Positions 48,501 through 62,400 of a stretch of DNA of 64,000 nucleotides are shown piece after piece (position 1 is the stretch's first letter; each line of letters begins with the position of its first letter). The notes below the pieces were generated by a model, which made no database searches, was not told the DNA's origin, and worked only from the letters and a program-made list of their open reading frames with translations. A program made the translations under genes and the position numbers. This DNA is from Persicaria tinctoria. Taxonomy: Eukaryota; Streptophyta; Magnoliopsida; Caryophyllales; Polygonaceae. The stretch lies in the NCBI GenBank assembly GCA_037127255.1, contig JBANSL010000002.1, positions 5,004,001 to 5,068,000 of the forward strand, written 5' to 3'.

Positions 48501-51500
48501 GATAGCTACGACTTTACTGGGGAGGTTTTTATAGAATTACTCCTCTAAAAAGACTAAAAAACCATTTTTCCCAGGCTTAAATTTGGGCAAATTTTCGGCT
48601 TTTTTCAAAGGGGTTAGTACACGAAAAAATATGAAAATCTCAAAAAATGAAAAATCCAAAATACTTTGCACTATGCAAGGTGGGATGCTGTTAAGGACAT
48701 CCGTCCACAAAACTCCCGCCCGGGATGTCCAAATGGGCCCGGAATTAAGGTAATGTCCCTCTGAACACCCGTTGCGGACACATGCTCGGTATTTTTTGAA
48801 TAACTTGAGATCCGTTGGTCCAATCGGGCCGTTTGAGGACTCCTGGGAAAGCTAACTTCGATAGCTACGACTTTACTGGGGAGGTTTTTATAGAATTACT
48901 CCTCTAAAAAGAATAAAAAACCATTTTTCCCAGGCTTAAATTTGGGCAAATTTTCGGCTTTTTTCAAAGGGGTTAGTACACGAAAAAATATGAAAATCTC
49001 AAAAAATGAAAAATCCAAAATACTTTGCACTATGCAAGGTGGGATGCTGTTAAGGACATCCGTCCACAAAACTCCCGCCCGGGATGTCCAAATGGGCCCG
49101 GAATTAAGGTAATGTCCCTCTGAACAGCCGTTGCGGACACATGCTCGGTATGTTTTGAATAACTTGAGATCCGTTGGTCCAATCGGGCCGTTTGATGACT
49201 CCTGGGAAAGCTAACTTCGATAGCTACGACTTTACTGGGGAGGTTTTCAGAGAATTCCTCCTCTAAAAGGGCCAAAAAACTATTTTTTCAAGGCTTAAAT
49301 TTGGGAAATTTTCGGATTTTTTCAAAGGGGTTAGTACACGAAAAAATATGAAAATCTCAAAAAATGAAAAATCCAAAATACTTTGCACTAAGCAAGGTGG
49401 GATGCTATTAAGGACATCCGTCCACAAAACTCCCGCCCGGGATGTCCAAATGGGCCCGGAATTAAGGTAATGTCCCTCTGAACACCCGTTGCGGACACAT
49501 GCTCGGTATTTTTTGAATAACTTGAGATCCGTTGGTCCAGTCGGGCCGTTTGAGGACTCCTGGGAAAGCTAACTTCGATAGCTACGACTTTACTGGGGAG
49601 GTTTTTATAGAATTACTCCTCTAAAAAGACTAAAAAACCATTTTTCCCAGGCTTAAATTTGGGCAAATTTTCGGCTTTTTTCAAAGGGGTTAGTACACGA
49701 AAAAATATGAAAATCTCAAAAAATGAAAAATCCAAAATACTTTGCACTAGGCAAGGTGGGATGCTGTTAAGGACATCCGTCCACAAAACTCCCGCCCGGG
49801 ATGTCCAAATGGGCCCGGAATTAAGGTAATGTCCCTCTGAACAGCCGTTGCGGACACATGCTCGGTATTTTTTGAATAACTTGAGATCCGTTGGTCCAAT
49901 CGGGCCGTTTGAGGACTCCTGGGACAGCTAACTTCGATAGCTACGACTTTACTGCGGAGGTTTTCAGAGAATTCCTCCTCTAAAAGGGCTAAAAAAACCA
50001 TTTTTCCCAGGCTTAAATTTTGGCAAATTTTCGGCTTTTTTCAAAGGGGTTAGTACACGAAAAAATATGAAAATCTCAAAAAATCAAAAATCAAAAATAC
50101 TTTGCACTAGGCAAGGTGGGATGCTGTTAAGGACATCCGTCCACAAAACTCCCGCCCGGGATGTCCAAATGGGCCCGGAATTAAGGTAATGTCCCTCTGA
50201 ACACCCGTTGCGGACACATGCTCCGTATTTTTTGAATAACTTGAGATCCGTTGGTCCAATCGGGCCGTTTGAGGACTCCTGGGAAAGCTAACTTCGATAG
50301 CTACGACTTTACTGGGGAGGTTTTTATAGAATTACTCCTCTAAAAAGACTAAAAAACCATTTTTCCCAGGCTTAAATTTGACAAATTTTCGGCTTTTTTC
50401 AAAGGGGTTAGTACACGAAAAAATATGAAAATCTCAAAAAATGAAAAATCCAAAATACTTTGCACTAGGCAAGGTGGGATGCTGTTAAGGACATCCGTCC
50501 ACAAAACTCCCGCCCGGGATGTACAAATGGGCCCGGAATTAAGGTAATGTCCCTCTGAACAGCCGTTGCGGACACATGCTCGGTATTTTTTGAATAACTT
50601 GAGATCCGTTGGTCCAATCGGGCCGTTTGAGGACTCCTGGGAAAGCTAACTTCGATAGCTACGACTTTACTGGGGAGGTTTTTATAGAATTACTCCTCTA
50701 AAAAGACTAAAAAACCATTTTTCCCAGGCTTAAATTTGGGCAAATTTTCGGCTTTTTTCAAAGGGGTTAGTACACGAAAAAATATGAAAATCTCAAAAAA
50801 CGAAAAATCCAAAATACTTTGCACTAAGCAAGGTGGGATGCTGTTAAGGACATCCGTCCACAAAACTCCCGCCCGGGATGTCCAAATGGGCCCGGAATTA
50901 AGGTAATGTCCCTCTGAACAGCCGTTGCGGACACATGCTCGGTATTTTTTGAATAACTTGAGATCCGTTGGTCCAATCGGGCCGTTTGATGACTCCTGGG
51001 AAAGCTAACTTCGATAACTACGACTTTACTGGGGAGGTATTCAGAGAATTCCTCCTCTAAAACGACAAAAAAACCATTTTTCCCAGGCTTAAATTTGGGC
51101 AAATTTTCGGCTTTTTTCAAAGGGGTTAGTACACGAAAAAATATGAAAATCTCAAAAAATGAAAAATCCAAAATACTTTGCACTAAGCAAGGTGGGATGC
51201 TTTTAAGGACATCTGTCCACAAAACTCCCGCCCGGGATGTCCAAATGGGCCCGGAATTAAGGTAATGTCCCTCTGAACAGCCGTTGCGGACACATGCTCC
51301 GTATTTTTTGAATAACTTGAGATCCGTTGGTCCAATCGGGCCGTTTGAGGACTCTTGGGACAGCTAACTTCGATAGCTACGACTTTACTGCGGAGATTTT
51401 CAGAGAATTCCTCCTCTAAAAGGGCTAAAAAACAATTTTTCCCAGGCTTAAATTTGGGCAAATTTTCGGCTTTTTTCAAAGGGGTTAGTACACGAAAAAA

Positions 51501-53450
51501 TATGAAAATCTCAAAAAATGAAAAATCCAAAATACTTTGCACTAGGCAAGGTGGGATGCTGTTAAGGACATCCGTCCACAAAACTCCCGCCCGGGATGTC
51601 CAAATGGGCCCGGAATTAAGGTAATGTCCTTCTGAACACCCGTTGCGGACACATGCTCGGTATTTTTTGAATAACTTGAGATCCGTTGGTCCAATCGGGC
51701 CGTTTGAGGACTCCTGGGAAAGCTAACTTCGATAGCTACGACTTTACTGCGGAGGTTTTTATAGAATTACTCCTCTAAAAAGACTAAAAAACCATTTTTC
51801 CCAGGCTTAAATTTGGGCAAATTTTCGGCTTTTTTCAAAGGGGTTAGTACACGAAAAAATATGAAAATCTCAAAAAATGAAAAATCCAAAATACTTTGCA
51901 CTATGCAAGGTGGGATGCTGTTAAGGACATCCGTCCACAAAACTCCCGCCCGGGATGTCCAAATGGGCCCGGAATTAAGGTAATGTCCCTCTGAACACCC
52001 GTTGCGGACACATGCTCGGTATTTTTTGAATAACTTGAGATCCGTTGGTCCACTCGGGCCGTTTGAGGACTCCTGGGAAAGCTAACTTCGATAGCTACGA
52101 CTTTACTGGGGAGGTTTTTATAGAATTACTCCTCTAAAAAGACTAAAAAACCATTTTTCCCAGGCTTAAATTTGGGCAAATTTTCGGCTTTTTTCAAAGG
52201 GGTTAGTACACGAAAAAATATGAAAATCTCAAAAAATGAAAAATCCAAAATACTTTGCACTATGCAAGGTGGGATGCTGTTAAGGACATCCGTCCACAAA
52301 ACTCCCGCCCGGGATGTCCAAATGGGCCCGGAATTAAGGTAATGTCCCTCTGAACAGCCGTTGCGGACACATGCTCCGTATTTTTTGAATAACTTGAGAT
52401 CCGTTGGTCCAATCGGGCCGTTTGAGGACTCCTGGGACAGCTAACTTCGATAGCTACGACTTTACTGTGGAGGTTTTCAGAGAATTCCTCCTCTAAAAGG
52501 GCTAAAAAACCATTTTTCCCAGGCTTAAATTTGGGCAAATTTTCGGCTTTTTTCAAAGGAGTTAGTACACGAAAAAATATGAAAATCTCAAAAAATGAAA
52601 AATCCAAAATACTTGGCACTAGGCAAGGTGGGATGCTGTTAAGGACATCCGTCCACAAAACTGTCGCCCGAGATGTCCAAATGGGCCCGGAATTAATGTA
52701 ATGTCCCTCTGAACACCCGTTGCGGACACATGCTCGGTATTTTTTGAATAACTTGAGATCCGTTGGTCCAATCGGGCCGTTTGAGGACTCCTGGGAAAGC
52801 TAACTTCGATAGCTACGACTTTACTGGGGAGGTTTTTATAGAATTACTCCTCTAAAAAGACTAAAAAACCATTTTTCCCAGGCTTAAATTTGGGCAAATT
52901 TTCGGCTTTTTTCAAAGGGGTTAGTACACGAAAAAATATGAAAATCTCAAAAAATGAAAAATCCAAAATACTTTGCACTATGCAAGGTGGGATGCTGTTA
53001 AGGACATCCGTCCACAAAACTCCCGCCCGGGATGTCCAAATGGGCCCGGAATTAAGGTAATGTCCCTCTGAACACCCGTTGCGGACACATGCTCGGTATT
53101 TTTTGAATAACTTGAGATCCGTTGGTCCAATCGGGCCGTTTGAGGACTCCTGGGAAAGCTAACTTCGATAGCTACGACTTTACTGGGGAGGTTTTTATAG
53201 AATTACTCCTCTAAAAAGAATAAAAAACCATTTTTCCCAGGCTTAAATTTGGGCAAATTTTCGGCTTTTTTCAAAGGGGTTAGTACACGAAAAAATATGA
53301 AAATCTCAAAAAATGAAAAATCCAAAATACTTTGCACTATGCAAGGTGGGATGCTGTTAAGGACATCCGTCCACAAAACTCCCGCCCGGGATGTCCAAAT
53401 GGGCCCGGAATTAAGGTAATGTCCCTCTGAACAGCCGTTGCGGACACATG
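44837..53450. repeat. 4307-bp dodecamer HOR, two tandem copies
   Basis: Copy 1 is 44837-49143 and copy 2 is 49144-53450. The offset of 4307 bp holds for every marker checked, for example CTTTTAAGGACATCTGTCC (46907/51214), the 360-nt P unit (45554/49861), the TTTGACAAATTT unit and the CTGTCGCCCGAGATG unit. Length is 12 x 359, minus one for S*, plus one and minus one for private indels that cancel. Copy 2 has a private T>C at 50801. True junctions may lie up to about 120 nt left of the stated edges, because both copies share sequence there. Confidence 0.93.
45554..45913. repeat. 360-nt P-type monomer of the dodecamer
   Basis: Diagnostic states are GGGACAGCTA, CTGCGGAGG, CAGAGAATTCCTCC, AAGGGCTAAAAAAACC (one A more than usual, giving 360 nt), AATTTTGGCAAATTT and AAAATCAAAAATCAAAAATAC, where other units have AAAATGAAAAATCCAAAATAC. 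The same unit recurs at 33357 and 49861. The ATCAAAAATCAAAAATAC state also appears near 60495 in the divergent right region, so that region may be an older source of this type. Confidence 0.85.
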
Positions 53451-56400
53451 CTCGGTATTTTTTGAATAACTTGAGATCCGTTGGTCCAATCGGGCCGTTT
53501 GAGGACTCCTGGGACAGCTAACTTCGATAGCTACGACTTTACTGCGGAGGTTTTCAGAGAATTCCTCCTCTAAAAGGGCTAAAAAACCATTTTTCCCAGG
53601 CTTAAATTTGGGCAAATTTTCGGCTTTTTTCAAAGGGGTTAGTACACGAAATAATATGAAAATCTCAAAAAATGAAAAATCCAAAATACTTTGCACTAAG
53701 CAAGGTGGGATGCTATTAAGGACATCCGTCCACAAAACTCTCGCCCGGGATGCCCAAATGGGCCCGGAATTAAGGTAATGTCCCTCTGAACACCCGTTGC
53801 GGACACATGCTCGGTATTTTTTGAATAACTTGAGATCCGTTGGTCCAATCGGGCCGTTTGAGGACTCCTGGGAAAGCTAACTTCGATAGCTACGACTTTA
53901 CTGGGGAGGTTTTTATAGAATTACTCCTCTAAAAAGACTAAAAAACCATTTTTCCCAGGCTTAAATTTGGGCAAATTTTCGGCTTTTTTCAAAGGGGTTA
54001 GTACACGAAAAAATATGAAAATCTCAAAAAATGAAAAATCCAAAATACTTTGCACTAAGCAAGGTGGGATTCTATTAAGGACATCCGTCCACAAAACTCC
54101 CGCCCGGAATGTCCAAATGGGCCCGGAATTAAGGTAATGTCCCTCTGAACAGCCGTTGCGGACACATGCTCGGTATTTTTTGAATAACTTGAGATCCGTT
54201 GGTCCAATCGGGCCGTTTGATGACTCCTGGGAAAGCTAACTTCGATAACTACGACTTTACTGTGGAGGTATTCAGAGAATTCCTCCTCTAAAAAGACAAA
54301 AAAACCATTTTTCCCAGGCTTAAATTTGGGCAAATTTTCGGCTTTTTTCAAAGGGGTTAGTACACGAAAAAATATGAAAATCTCAAAAAATGAAAAATCC
54401 AAAATACTTTGCACTAAGCAAGGTGGGATGCTGTTAAGGACATCCGTCCACAAAACTCCCGCCCGGGATGTCCAAATGGGCCCGGAATTAAGGTAATGTC
54501 CCTCTGAACAGCCGTTGCGGACACATGCTCCGTATTTTTTGAATAACTTGAGATCCGTTGGTCCAATCGGGCCGTTTGAGGACTCCTGGGACAGCTAACT
54601 TCGATAGCTACGACTTTACTGCGGAGGTTTTCAGAGAATTCCTCCTCTAAAAGGGCTAAAAAACCATTTTTCCCAGGCTTAAATTTGGGCAAATTTTCGG
54701 CTTTTTTCAAAGGGGTTAGTACACGAAAAAATATGAAAATCTCAAAAAATGAAAAATCCAAAATACTTTGCACTAGGCAAGGTGGGATGCTGTTAAGGAC
54801 ATCCGTCCACAAAACTCCCGCCCGGGATGTCCAAATGGGCCCGGAATTAAGGTAATGTCCCTCTGAACACCCGTTGCGGACACATGCTCGGTATTTTTTG
54901 AATAACTTGAGATCCGTTGGTCCAATCGGGCCGTTTGAGGACTCCTGGGAAAGCTAACTTCGATAGCTACGACTTTACTGCGGAGGTTTTCAGAGAATTC
55001 CTCCTCTAAAAACACTAAAAAACCATTTTTCCCAGGCTTATATTTGGGCAAATTTTCGGCTTTTTTCAAAGGGGTTAGTACACGAAAAAATATGAAAATC
55101 TCAAAAAATGAAAAATCAAAAATACTTTCCACTAGGCAAGTTGGGATGTTGTTAAGGACATCCGTCCACAAAACTCCCGCCCGGGATGTCCAAATGGGCC
55201 CGGAATTAAGGTAATGTCCCTCTGATCAGCCGTTGCGGACACATGCTCGGTATTTTTTGAATAACTTGAGATCCGTTGGTCCAATCGGGCCGTTTGAGGA
55301 CTCCTGGGACAGCTAACTTCGATAGCTACGACTTTACTGCGGAGGTTTTCAGAGAATTCCTCCTCTAAAAGGGCTAAAAAACCATTTTTCCCAGGCTTAA
55401 ATTTGGGCAAATTTTCGGCTTTTTTCAAAGGGGTTAGTACACGAAAAAATATGAAAATCTCAAAAAATGAAAAATCCAAAATACTTTGCACTAGGCAAGG
55501 TGGGATGCTGTTAAGGACATCCGCCCACAAAACTCCCGCCCGGGATGTCCAAATGGGCCCGGAATTAAGGTAATGTCCCTCTGAACAGCCGTTGCGGACA
55601 CATGCTCCGTATTTTTTGAATAACTTGAGATCCGTTGGTCCAATCGGGCCGTTTGAGGACTCCTGGGACAGCTAACTTCGATAGCTACGACTTTACTGGG
55701 GAGGTTTTCAGAGAATTCCTCCTCTAAAAGGGCTAAAAAACCATTTTTCCAAGGCTTAAATTTTGGCAAATTTTCGGCTTTTTTCAAAGGGGTTAGTACA
55801 CGAAAAAATATGAAAATCTCAAAAAATGAAAAATCAAAAATACTTTGCACTACGCAAGGTGGGATGCTGTTAAGGACATCCGTCCACAAAACTCCCGCCC
55901 GGGATGTCCAAATGGGCCCGGAATTAAGGTAATGTCCCTCTGAACACCCGTTGCGGACACATGCTCGGTATTTTTTGAATAACTTGAGATCCGTTGGTCC
56001 AGTCGGGCCGTTTGAGGACTCCTGGGAAAGCTAACTTCGATAGCTACGACTTTACTGCGGAGGTTTTTATAGAATTACTCCTCTAAAAAGAATAAAAAAC
56101 CATTTTTCCCAGGCTTAAATTTGGGCAAATTTTCGGCTTTTTTCAAAGGGGTTAGTACACGAAAAAATATGAAAATCTCAAAAAATGAAAAATCAAAAAT
56201 ACTTTGCACTAGGCAAGGTGGGATGTTGTTAAGGACATCCGTCCACAAAACTCCCGCCCGGGATGTCAAAATGGGCCCGGAATTAAGGTAATGTCCCTCT
56301 GAACACCCGTTGCGGACACATGCTCGGTAATTTTTTGAATAACTTGAGATCCGTTGGTCCAATCGGGCCGTTTGAGGACTCCTGGGAAAGCTAACTTCGA

Positions 56401-59400
56401 TAGCTACGACTTTACTGCGGAGGTTTTTATAGAATTCCTCCTCTAAAAGGGCTAAAAAACCATTTTTCCCAGGCTTATATTTGGGCAAATTTTCGGCTTT
56501 TTTCAAAGGGGTTAGTACACGAAAAAATATGAAAATCTCAAAAAATGAAAAATCCAAAATACTTTGCACTAGGCAAGGTGGGATGCTGTTAAGGACATCC
56601 GTCCACAAAACTCCCGCCCGGGATGTCCAAATGGGCCCGGAATTAAGGTAATGTCCCTCTGAACACCCGTTGCGGACACATGCTCGGTATTTTTTGAATA
56701 ACTTGAGATCCGTTGGTCCAATCGGGCCGTTTGAGGACTCCTGGGAAAGCTAACTTCGATAGCTACGACTTTACTGGGGAGGTTTTTATAGAATTCCTCC
56801 TCTAAAAAAGGGCTAAAAAACCATTTTTCCCAGGCTTAAATTTGGGCAAATTTTCGGCTTTTTTCAAAGGGGTTAGTACACGAAAAAATATGAAAATCTC
56901 AAAAAATGAAAAATCCAAAATACTTTGCACTAGGCAAGGTGGGATGTTGTTAAGGACATCCGTCCACAAAACTCCCGCCCGGGATGTCCAAATGGGCCCG
57001 GAATTAAGGTAATGTCCCTCTGAACACCCGTTGCGGACACATGCTCGGTATTTTTTGAATAACTTGAGATCCGTTGGTCCAATCGGGCCGTTTGAGGACT
57101 CCTGGGAAAGCTAACTTCGATAGCTACGACTTTACTGCGGAGGTTTTTATAGAATTACTCCTCTAAAAAGACTAAAAAACCATTTTTCCCAGGCTTAAAT
57201 TTTGGCAAATTTTCGGCTTTTTTCAAAGGGGTTAGTACACGAAAAAATATGAAAATCTCAAAAAATGAAAAATCCAAAATACTTTGCACTAAGCAAGGTG
57301 GGATGCTGTTAAGGACATCCGTCCACAAAACTCCCGCCCGGGATGTCCAAATGGGCCCGGAATTAAGGTAATGTCCCTCTGAACAGCCGTTGCGGACACA
57401 TGCTTGGTATTTTTTGAATAACTTGAGATCCGTTGGTCCAATCGGGCCGTTTGATGACTCCTGGGAAAGCTAACTTCGATAACTACGACTTTACTGCGGA
57501 GGTATTCAGAGAATTCCTCCTCTAAAAAGACAAAAAAAACATTTTTCCCAGGCTTAAATTTGGGCAAATTTTCGGCTTTTTTCAAAGGGGTTAGTACACG
57601 AAAAAATATGAAAATCTCAAAAAATGAAAAATCCAAAATACTTTGCACTAAGCAAGGTGGGATGCTGTTAAGGACATCCGTCCACAAAACTCCCGCCCGG
57701 GATGTCCAAATGGGCCCGGAATTAAGGTAATGTCCCTCTGAACAGCCGTTGCGGACACATGCTCCGTATTTTTTGAATAACTTGAGATCCGTTGGTCCAA
57801 TCGGGCCGTTTGAGGACTCCTGGGACAGCTAACTTCGATAGCTACGACTTTACTGCGGAGGTTTTCAGAGAATTCCTCCTCTAAAAGGGCTAAAAAACCA
57901 TTTTTCCCAGGCTTAAATTTGGGCAAATTTTCGGCTTTTTTCAAAGGGGTTAGTACACGAAAAAATATGAAAATCTCAAAAAATGAAAAATCCAAAATAC
58001 TTTGCACTAGGCAAGGTGGGATGCTGTTAAGGACATCCGTCCACAAAACTCCCGCCCGGGATGTCCAAATGGGCCCGGAATTAAGGTAATGTCCCTCTGA
58101 ACACCCGTTGCGGACACATGCTCGGTATTTTTTGAATAACTTGAGATCCGTTGGTCCAATCGGGCCGTTTGAGGACTCCTGGGAAAGCTAACTTCGATAG
58201 CTACGACTTTACTGGGGAGGTTTTTATAGAATTACTCCTCTAAAAAGACTAAAAAACCATTTTTCCCAGGCTTAAATTTGGGCAAATTTTCGGCTTTTTT
58301 CAAAGGGGTTAGTACACGAAAAAATATGAAAATCTCAAAAAATGAAAAATCCAAAATACTTTGCACTAAGCAAGGTGGGATGCTGTTAAGGACATCCGTC
58401 CACAAAACTCCCGCCCGGGATGTCCAAATGGGCCCGGAATGAAGGTAATGTCCCTCTGAACAGCCGTTGCGGACACATGCTCCGTATTTTTTGAATAACT
58501 TGAGATCCGTTGGTCCAATCGGGCCGTTTGAGGACTCCTGGGACAGCTAACTTCGATAGCTACGACTTTACTCGGGAGGTTTTTAGAGAATTCCTCCTCT
58601 AAAAGGGCTAAAAAACCATTTTTCCAAGGCTTAAATTTTGGCAAATTTTCGGCTTTTTTCAAAGGGGTTAGTACACGAAAAAATATGAAAATCTCAAAAA
58701 ATGAAAAATCCAAAATACTTTGCACTACGCAAGGTGGGATGCTGTTAAGGACATCCGTCCACAAAACTCCCGCCCGGGATGTCCAAATGGGCCCGGAATT
58801 AAGGTAATGTCCCTCTGAACACCCGTTGCGGACACATGCTCGGTATTTTTTGAATAACTTGAGATCCGTTGGTCCAATCGGGCCGTTTGAGGACTCCTGG
58901 GAAAGCTAACTTCGATAGCTACGACTTTACTGCGGAGGTTTTCAGAGAATTCCTCCTCTAAAAGGGCTAAAAAACCATTTTTCCAAGGCTTAAATTTGGG
59001 CAAATTTTCGGCTTTTTTCAAAGAGGTTAGTACACGAAAAAATATGAAAATCTCAAAAAATGAAAAATCCAAAATACTTTGCACTACGCAAGGTGGGATG
59101 CTGTTAAGGACATCCGTCCACAAAACTCCCGCCCGGGATGTCCAAATGAGCCCGGAATGAAGGTAATGTCCCTCTGAACACCCGTTGCGGACACATGCTC
59201 GGTATTTTTTGAATAACTTGAGATCCGTTGGTCCAATCGGGCCGTTTGAGGACTCCTGGGAAAGCTAACTTCGATAGCTACGACTTTACTGGGGAGGTTT
59301 TTATAGAATTACTCCTCTAAAAAGAATAAAAAAACATTTTTCCCAGGCTTAAATTTGGGCAAATTTTCGGCTTTTTTCAAAGGGGTTAGTACACGAAAAA

Positions 59401-62400
59401 ATATGAAAATCTCAAAAAATGAAAAATCCAAAATACTTTGCACTAGGCAAGGTGGGATGCTGTTAAGGACATCCGTCCACAAAACTCCCGCCCGGGATGT
59501 CCAAATGGGCCCGGAATTAAGGTAATGTCCCTCTGAACACCCGTTGCGGACACATGCTCGGTATTTTTTGAATAACTTGAGATCCGTTGGTCCAATCGGG
59601 CCGTTTGAGGACTCCTGGGAAAGCTAACTTCGATAGCTACGACTTTACTACGGAGGTTTTTATAGAATTACTCCTCTAAAAAGAATAAAAAAACATTTTT
59701 CCCAGGCTTAAATTTGGGCAAATTTTCGGCTTTTTTCAAAGGGGTTAGTACACGAAAAAATATGAAAATCTCAAAAAATGAAAAATCCAAAATACTTTGC
59801 ACTAAGCAAGGTGGGATGCTGTTAAGGACATCCGTCCACAAAACTCCCGCCCGGGATGTCCAAATGGGCCCGGAATTAAGGTAATGTCCCTCTGAACACC
59901 CGTTGCGGACACATGCTCGGTATTTTTTGAATAACTTGAGATCCGTTGGTCCAATCGGGCCGTTTGAGGACTCCTGGGAAAGCTAACTTCGATAGCTACG
60001 ACTTTACTGGGGAGGTTTTTATAGAATTACTCCTCTAAAAAGAATAAAAAACCATTTTTCCCAGGCTTAAATTTGGGCAAATTTTCGGCTTTTTTCAAAG
60101 GGGTTAGTACACGAAAAAATATGAAAATCTCAAAAAATGAAAAATCCAAAATACTTTGCACTAAGCAAGGTGGGATGCTGTTAAGGACATCCGTCCACAA
60201 AACTCCCGCCCGGGATGTCCAAATGGGCCCGGAATTAAGGTAATGTCCCTCTGAACAGCCGTTGCGGACACATGCTCCGTATTTTTTGAATAACTTGAGA
60301 TCCGTTGGTCCAATCGGGCCGTTTGAGGACTCCTGGGACAGCTAACTTCGATAGCTACGACTTTATTGGGGAGGTTTTCAGAGAATTCCTCCTCTAAAAG
60401 GGCTAAAAAACCATTTTTCCCAGGCTTAAATTTTGGCAAATTTTCGGCTTTTTTCAAAGGGGTTAGTACACGAAAAAATATGAAAATCTCAAAAAATCAA
60501 AAATCAAAAATACTTTGCACTACGCAAGGTGGGATGCTGTTAAGGACATCCGTCCACAAAACTCCCGCCCGGGATGTCCAAATGGGCCCGGAATTAAGGT
60601 AATGTCCCTCTGAACACCCGTTGCGGACACATGCTCGGTATTTTTTGAATAACTTGAGATCCGTTGGTCCAATCGGGCCGTTTGAGGACTCCTGGGAAAG
60701 CTAACTTCGATATCTACGACTTTACTATGGAGGTTTTCAGAGAATTCCTCCTCTAAAAGGGCTAAAAAACCATTTTTCCCAGGCTTAAATTTGGGCAAAT
60801 TTTCGGCTTTTTTCAAAGGGGTTAGTACACGAAAAAATATGAAAATCTCAAAAAATGAAAAATCCAAAATACTTTGCACTAGGCAAGGTGGGATGCTGTT
60901 AAGGACATCCGTCCACAAAACTCCCGCCCGGGATGTCCAAATGGGCCCGGAATTAAGGTAATGTCCCTCTGAACACCCGTTGCGGACACATGCTCGGTAT
61001 TTTTTGAATAACTTGAGATCCGTTGGTCCAATCGGGCCGTTTGAGGACTCCTGGGAAAGCTAACTTCGATAGCTACGACTTTACTGGGGAGGTTTTTATA
61101 GAATTACTCCTCTAAAAAGAATAAAAAAACATTTTTCCCAGGCTTAAATTTGGGCAAATTTTCGGCTTTTTTCAAAGGGGTTAGTACACGAAAAAATATG
61201 AAAATCTCAAAAAATGAAAAATCCAAAATACTTTGCACTAAGCAAGGTGGGATGCTGTTAAGGACATCCGTCCACAAAACTCCCGCCCGGGATGTCCAAA
61301 TGGGCCCGGAATTAAGGTAATGTCCCTCTGAACAGCCGTTGCGGACACATGCTCCGTATTTTTTGAATAACTTGAGATCCGTTGGTCCAATCGGGCCGTT
61401 TGAGGACTCCTGGGACAGCTAACTTCGATAGCTACGACTTTACTGCGGAGGTTTTCAGAGAATTCCTCCTCTAAAAGGGATAAAAAAACCATTTTTCCAA
61501 GGCTTAAATTTTGGCAAATTTTCGGCTTTTTTCAAAGGGGTTAGTACACGAAAAAATATGAAAATCTCAAAAAATGAAAAATCAAAAATACTTTGCACTA
61601 CGCAAGGTGGGATGCTGTTAAGGACATCCGTCCACAAAACTCCCGCCCGGGATGTCCAAATGGGCCCGGAATTGAGGTAATGTCCCTCTGAACACCCGTT
61701 GCGGACACATGCTCCGTATTTTTTGAATAACTTGAGATCCGTTGGTCCAATCGGGCCGTTTGAGGACTCCTGGGAAAGCTAACTTCGATAGCTACGACTT
61801 TACTGGGGAGGTTTTTATAGAATTACTCCTCTAAAAAGAATAAAAAAACATTTTTCCCAGGCTTAAATTTGGGCAAATTTTCGGCTTTTTTCAAAGGGGT
61901 TAGTACACGAAAAAATATGAAAATCTCAAAAAATGAAAAATCCAAAATACTTTGCACTAAGCAAGGTGGGATGCTGTTAAGGACATCCGTCCACAAAACT
62001 CCCGCCCGGGATGTCCAAATGGGCCCGGAATGAAGGTAATGTCCCTCTGAACAGCCGTTGCGGACACATGCTCCGTATTTTTTGAATAACTTGAGATCCG
62101 TTTGTCCAATCGGGCCGTTTGAGGACTCCTGGGAAAGCTAACTTCGATAGCTACGACTTTACTGGGGAGGTTTTTATAGAATTACTCCTCTAAAAAGAAT
62201 AAAAAACCATTTTTCCCAGGCTTAAATTTGGGCAAATTTTCGGCTTTTTTCAAAGGGGTTAGTACACGAAAAAATATGAAAATCTCAAAAAATGAAAAAT
62301 CAAAAATACTTTGCACTACGCAAGGTGGGATGCTGTTAAGGACATCCGTCCACAAAACTCCCGCCCGGGATGTCCAAATGGGCCCGGAATTAAGGTAATG

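Noticed and set aside
56075..56608. Minus-strand open frame of 177 codons
   Set aside because: Produced by the +1 insertion near 56330 joining two repeat-derived frames. It contains the same repeat translation twice.
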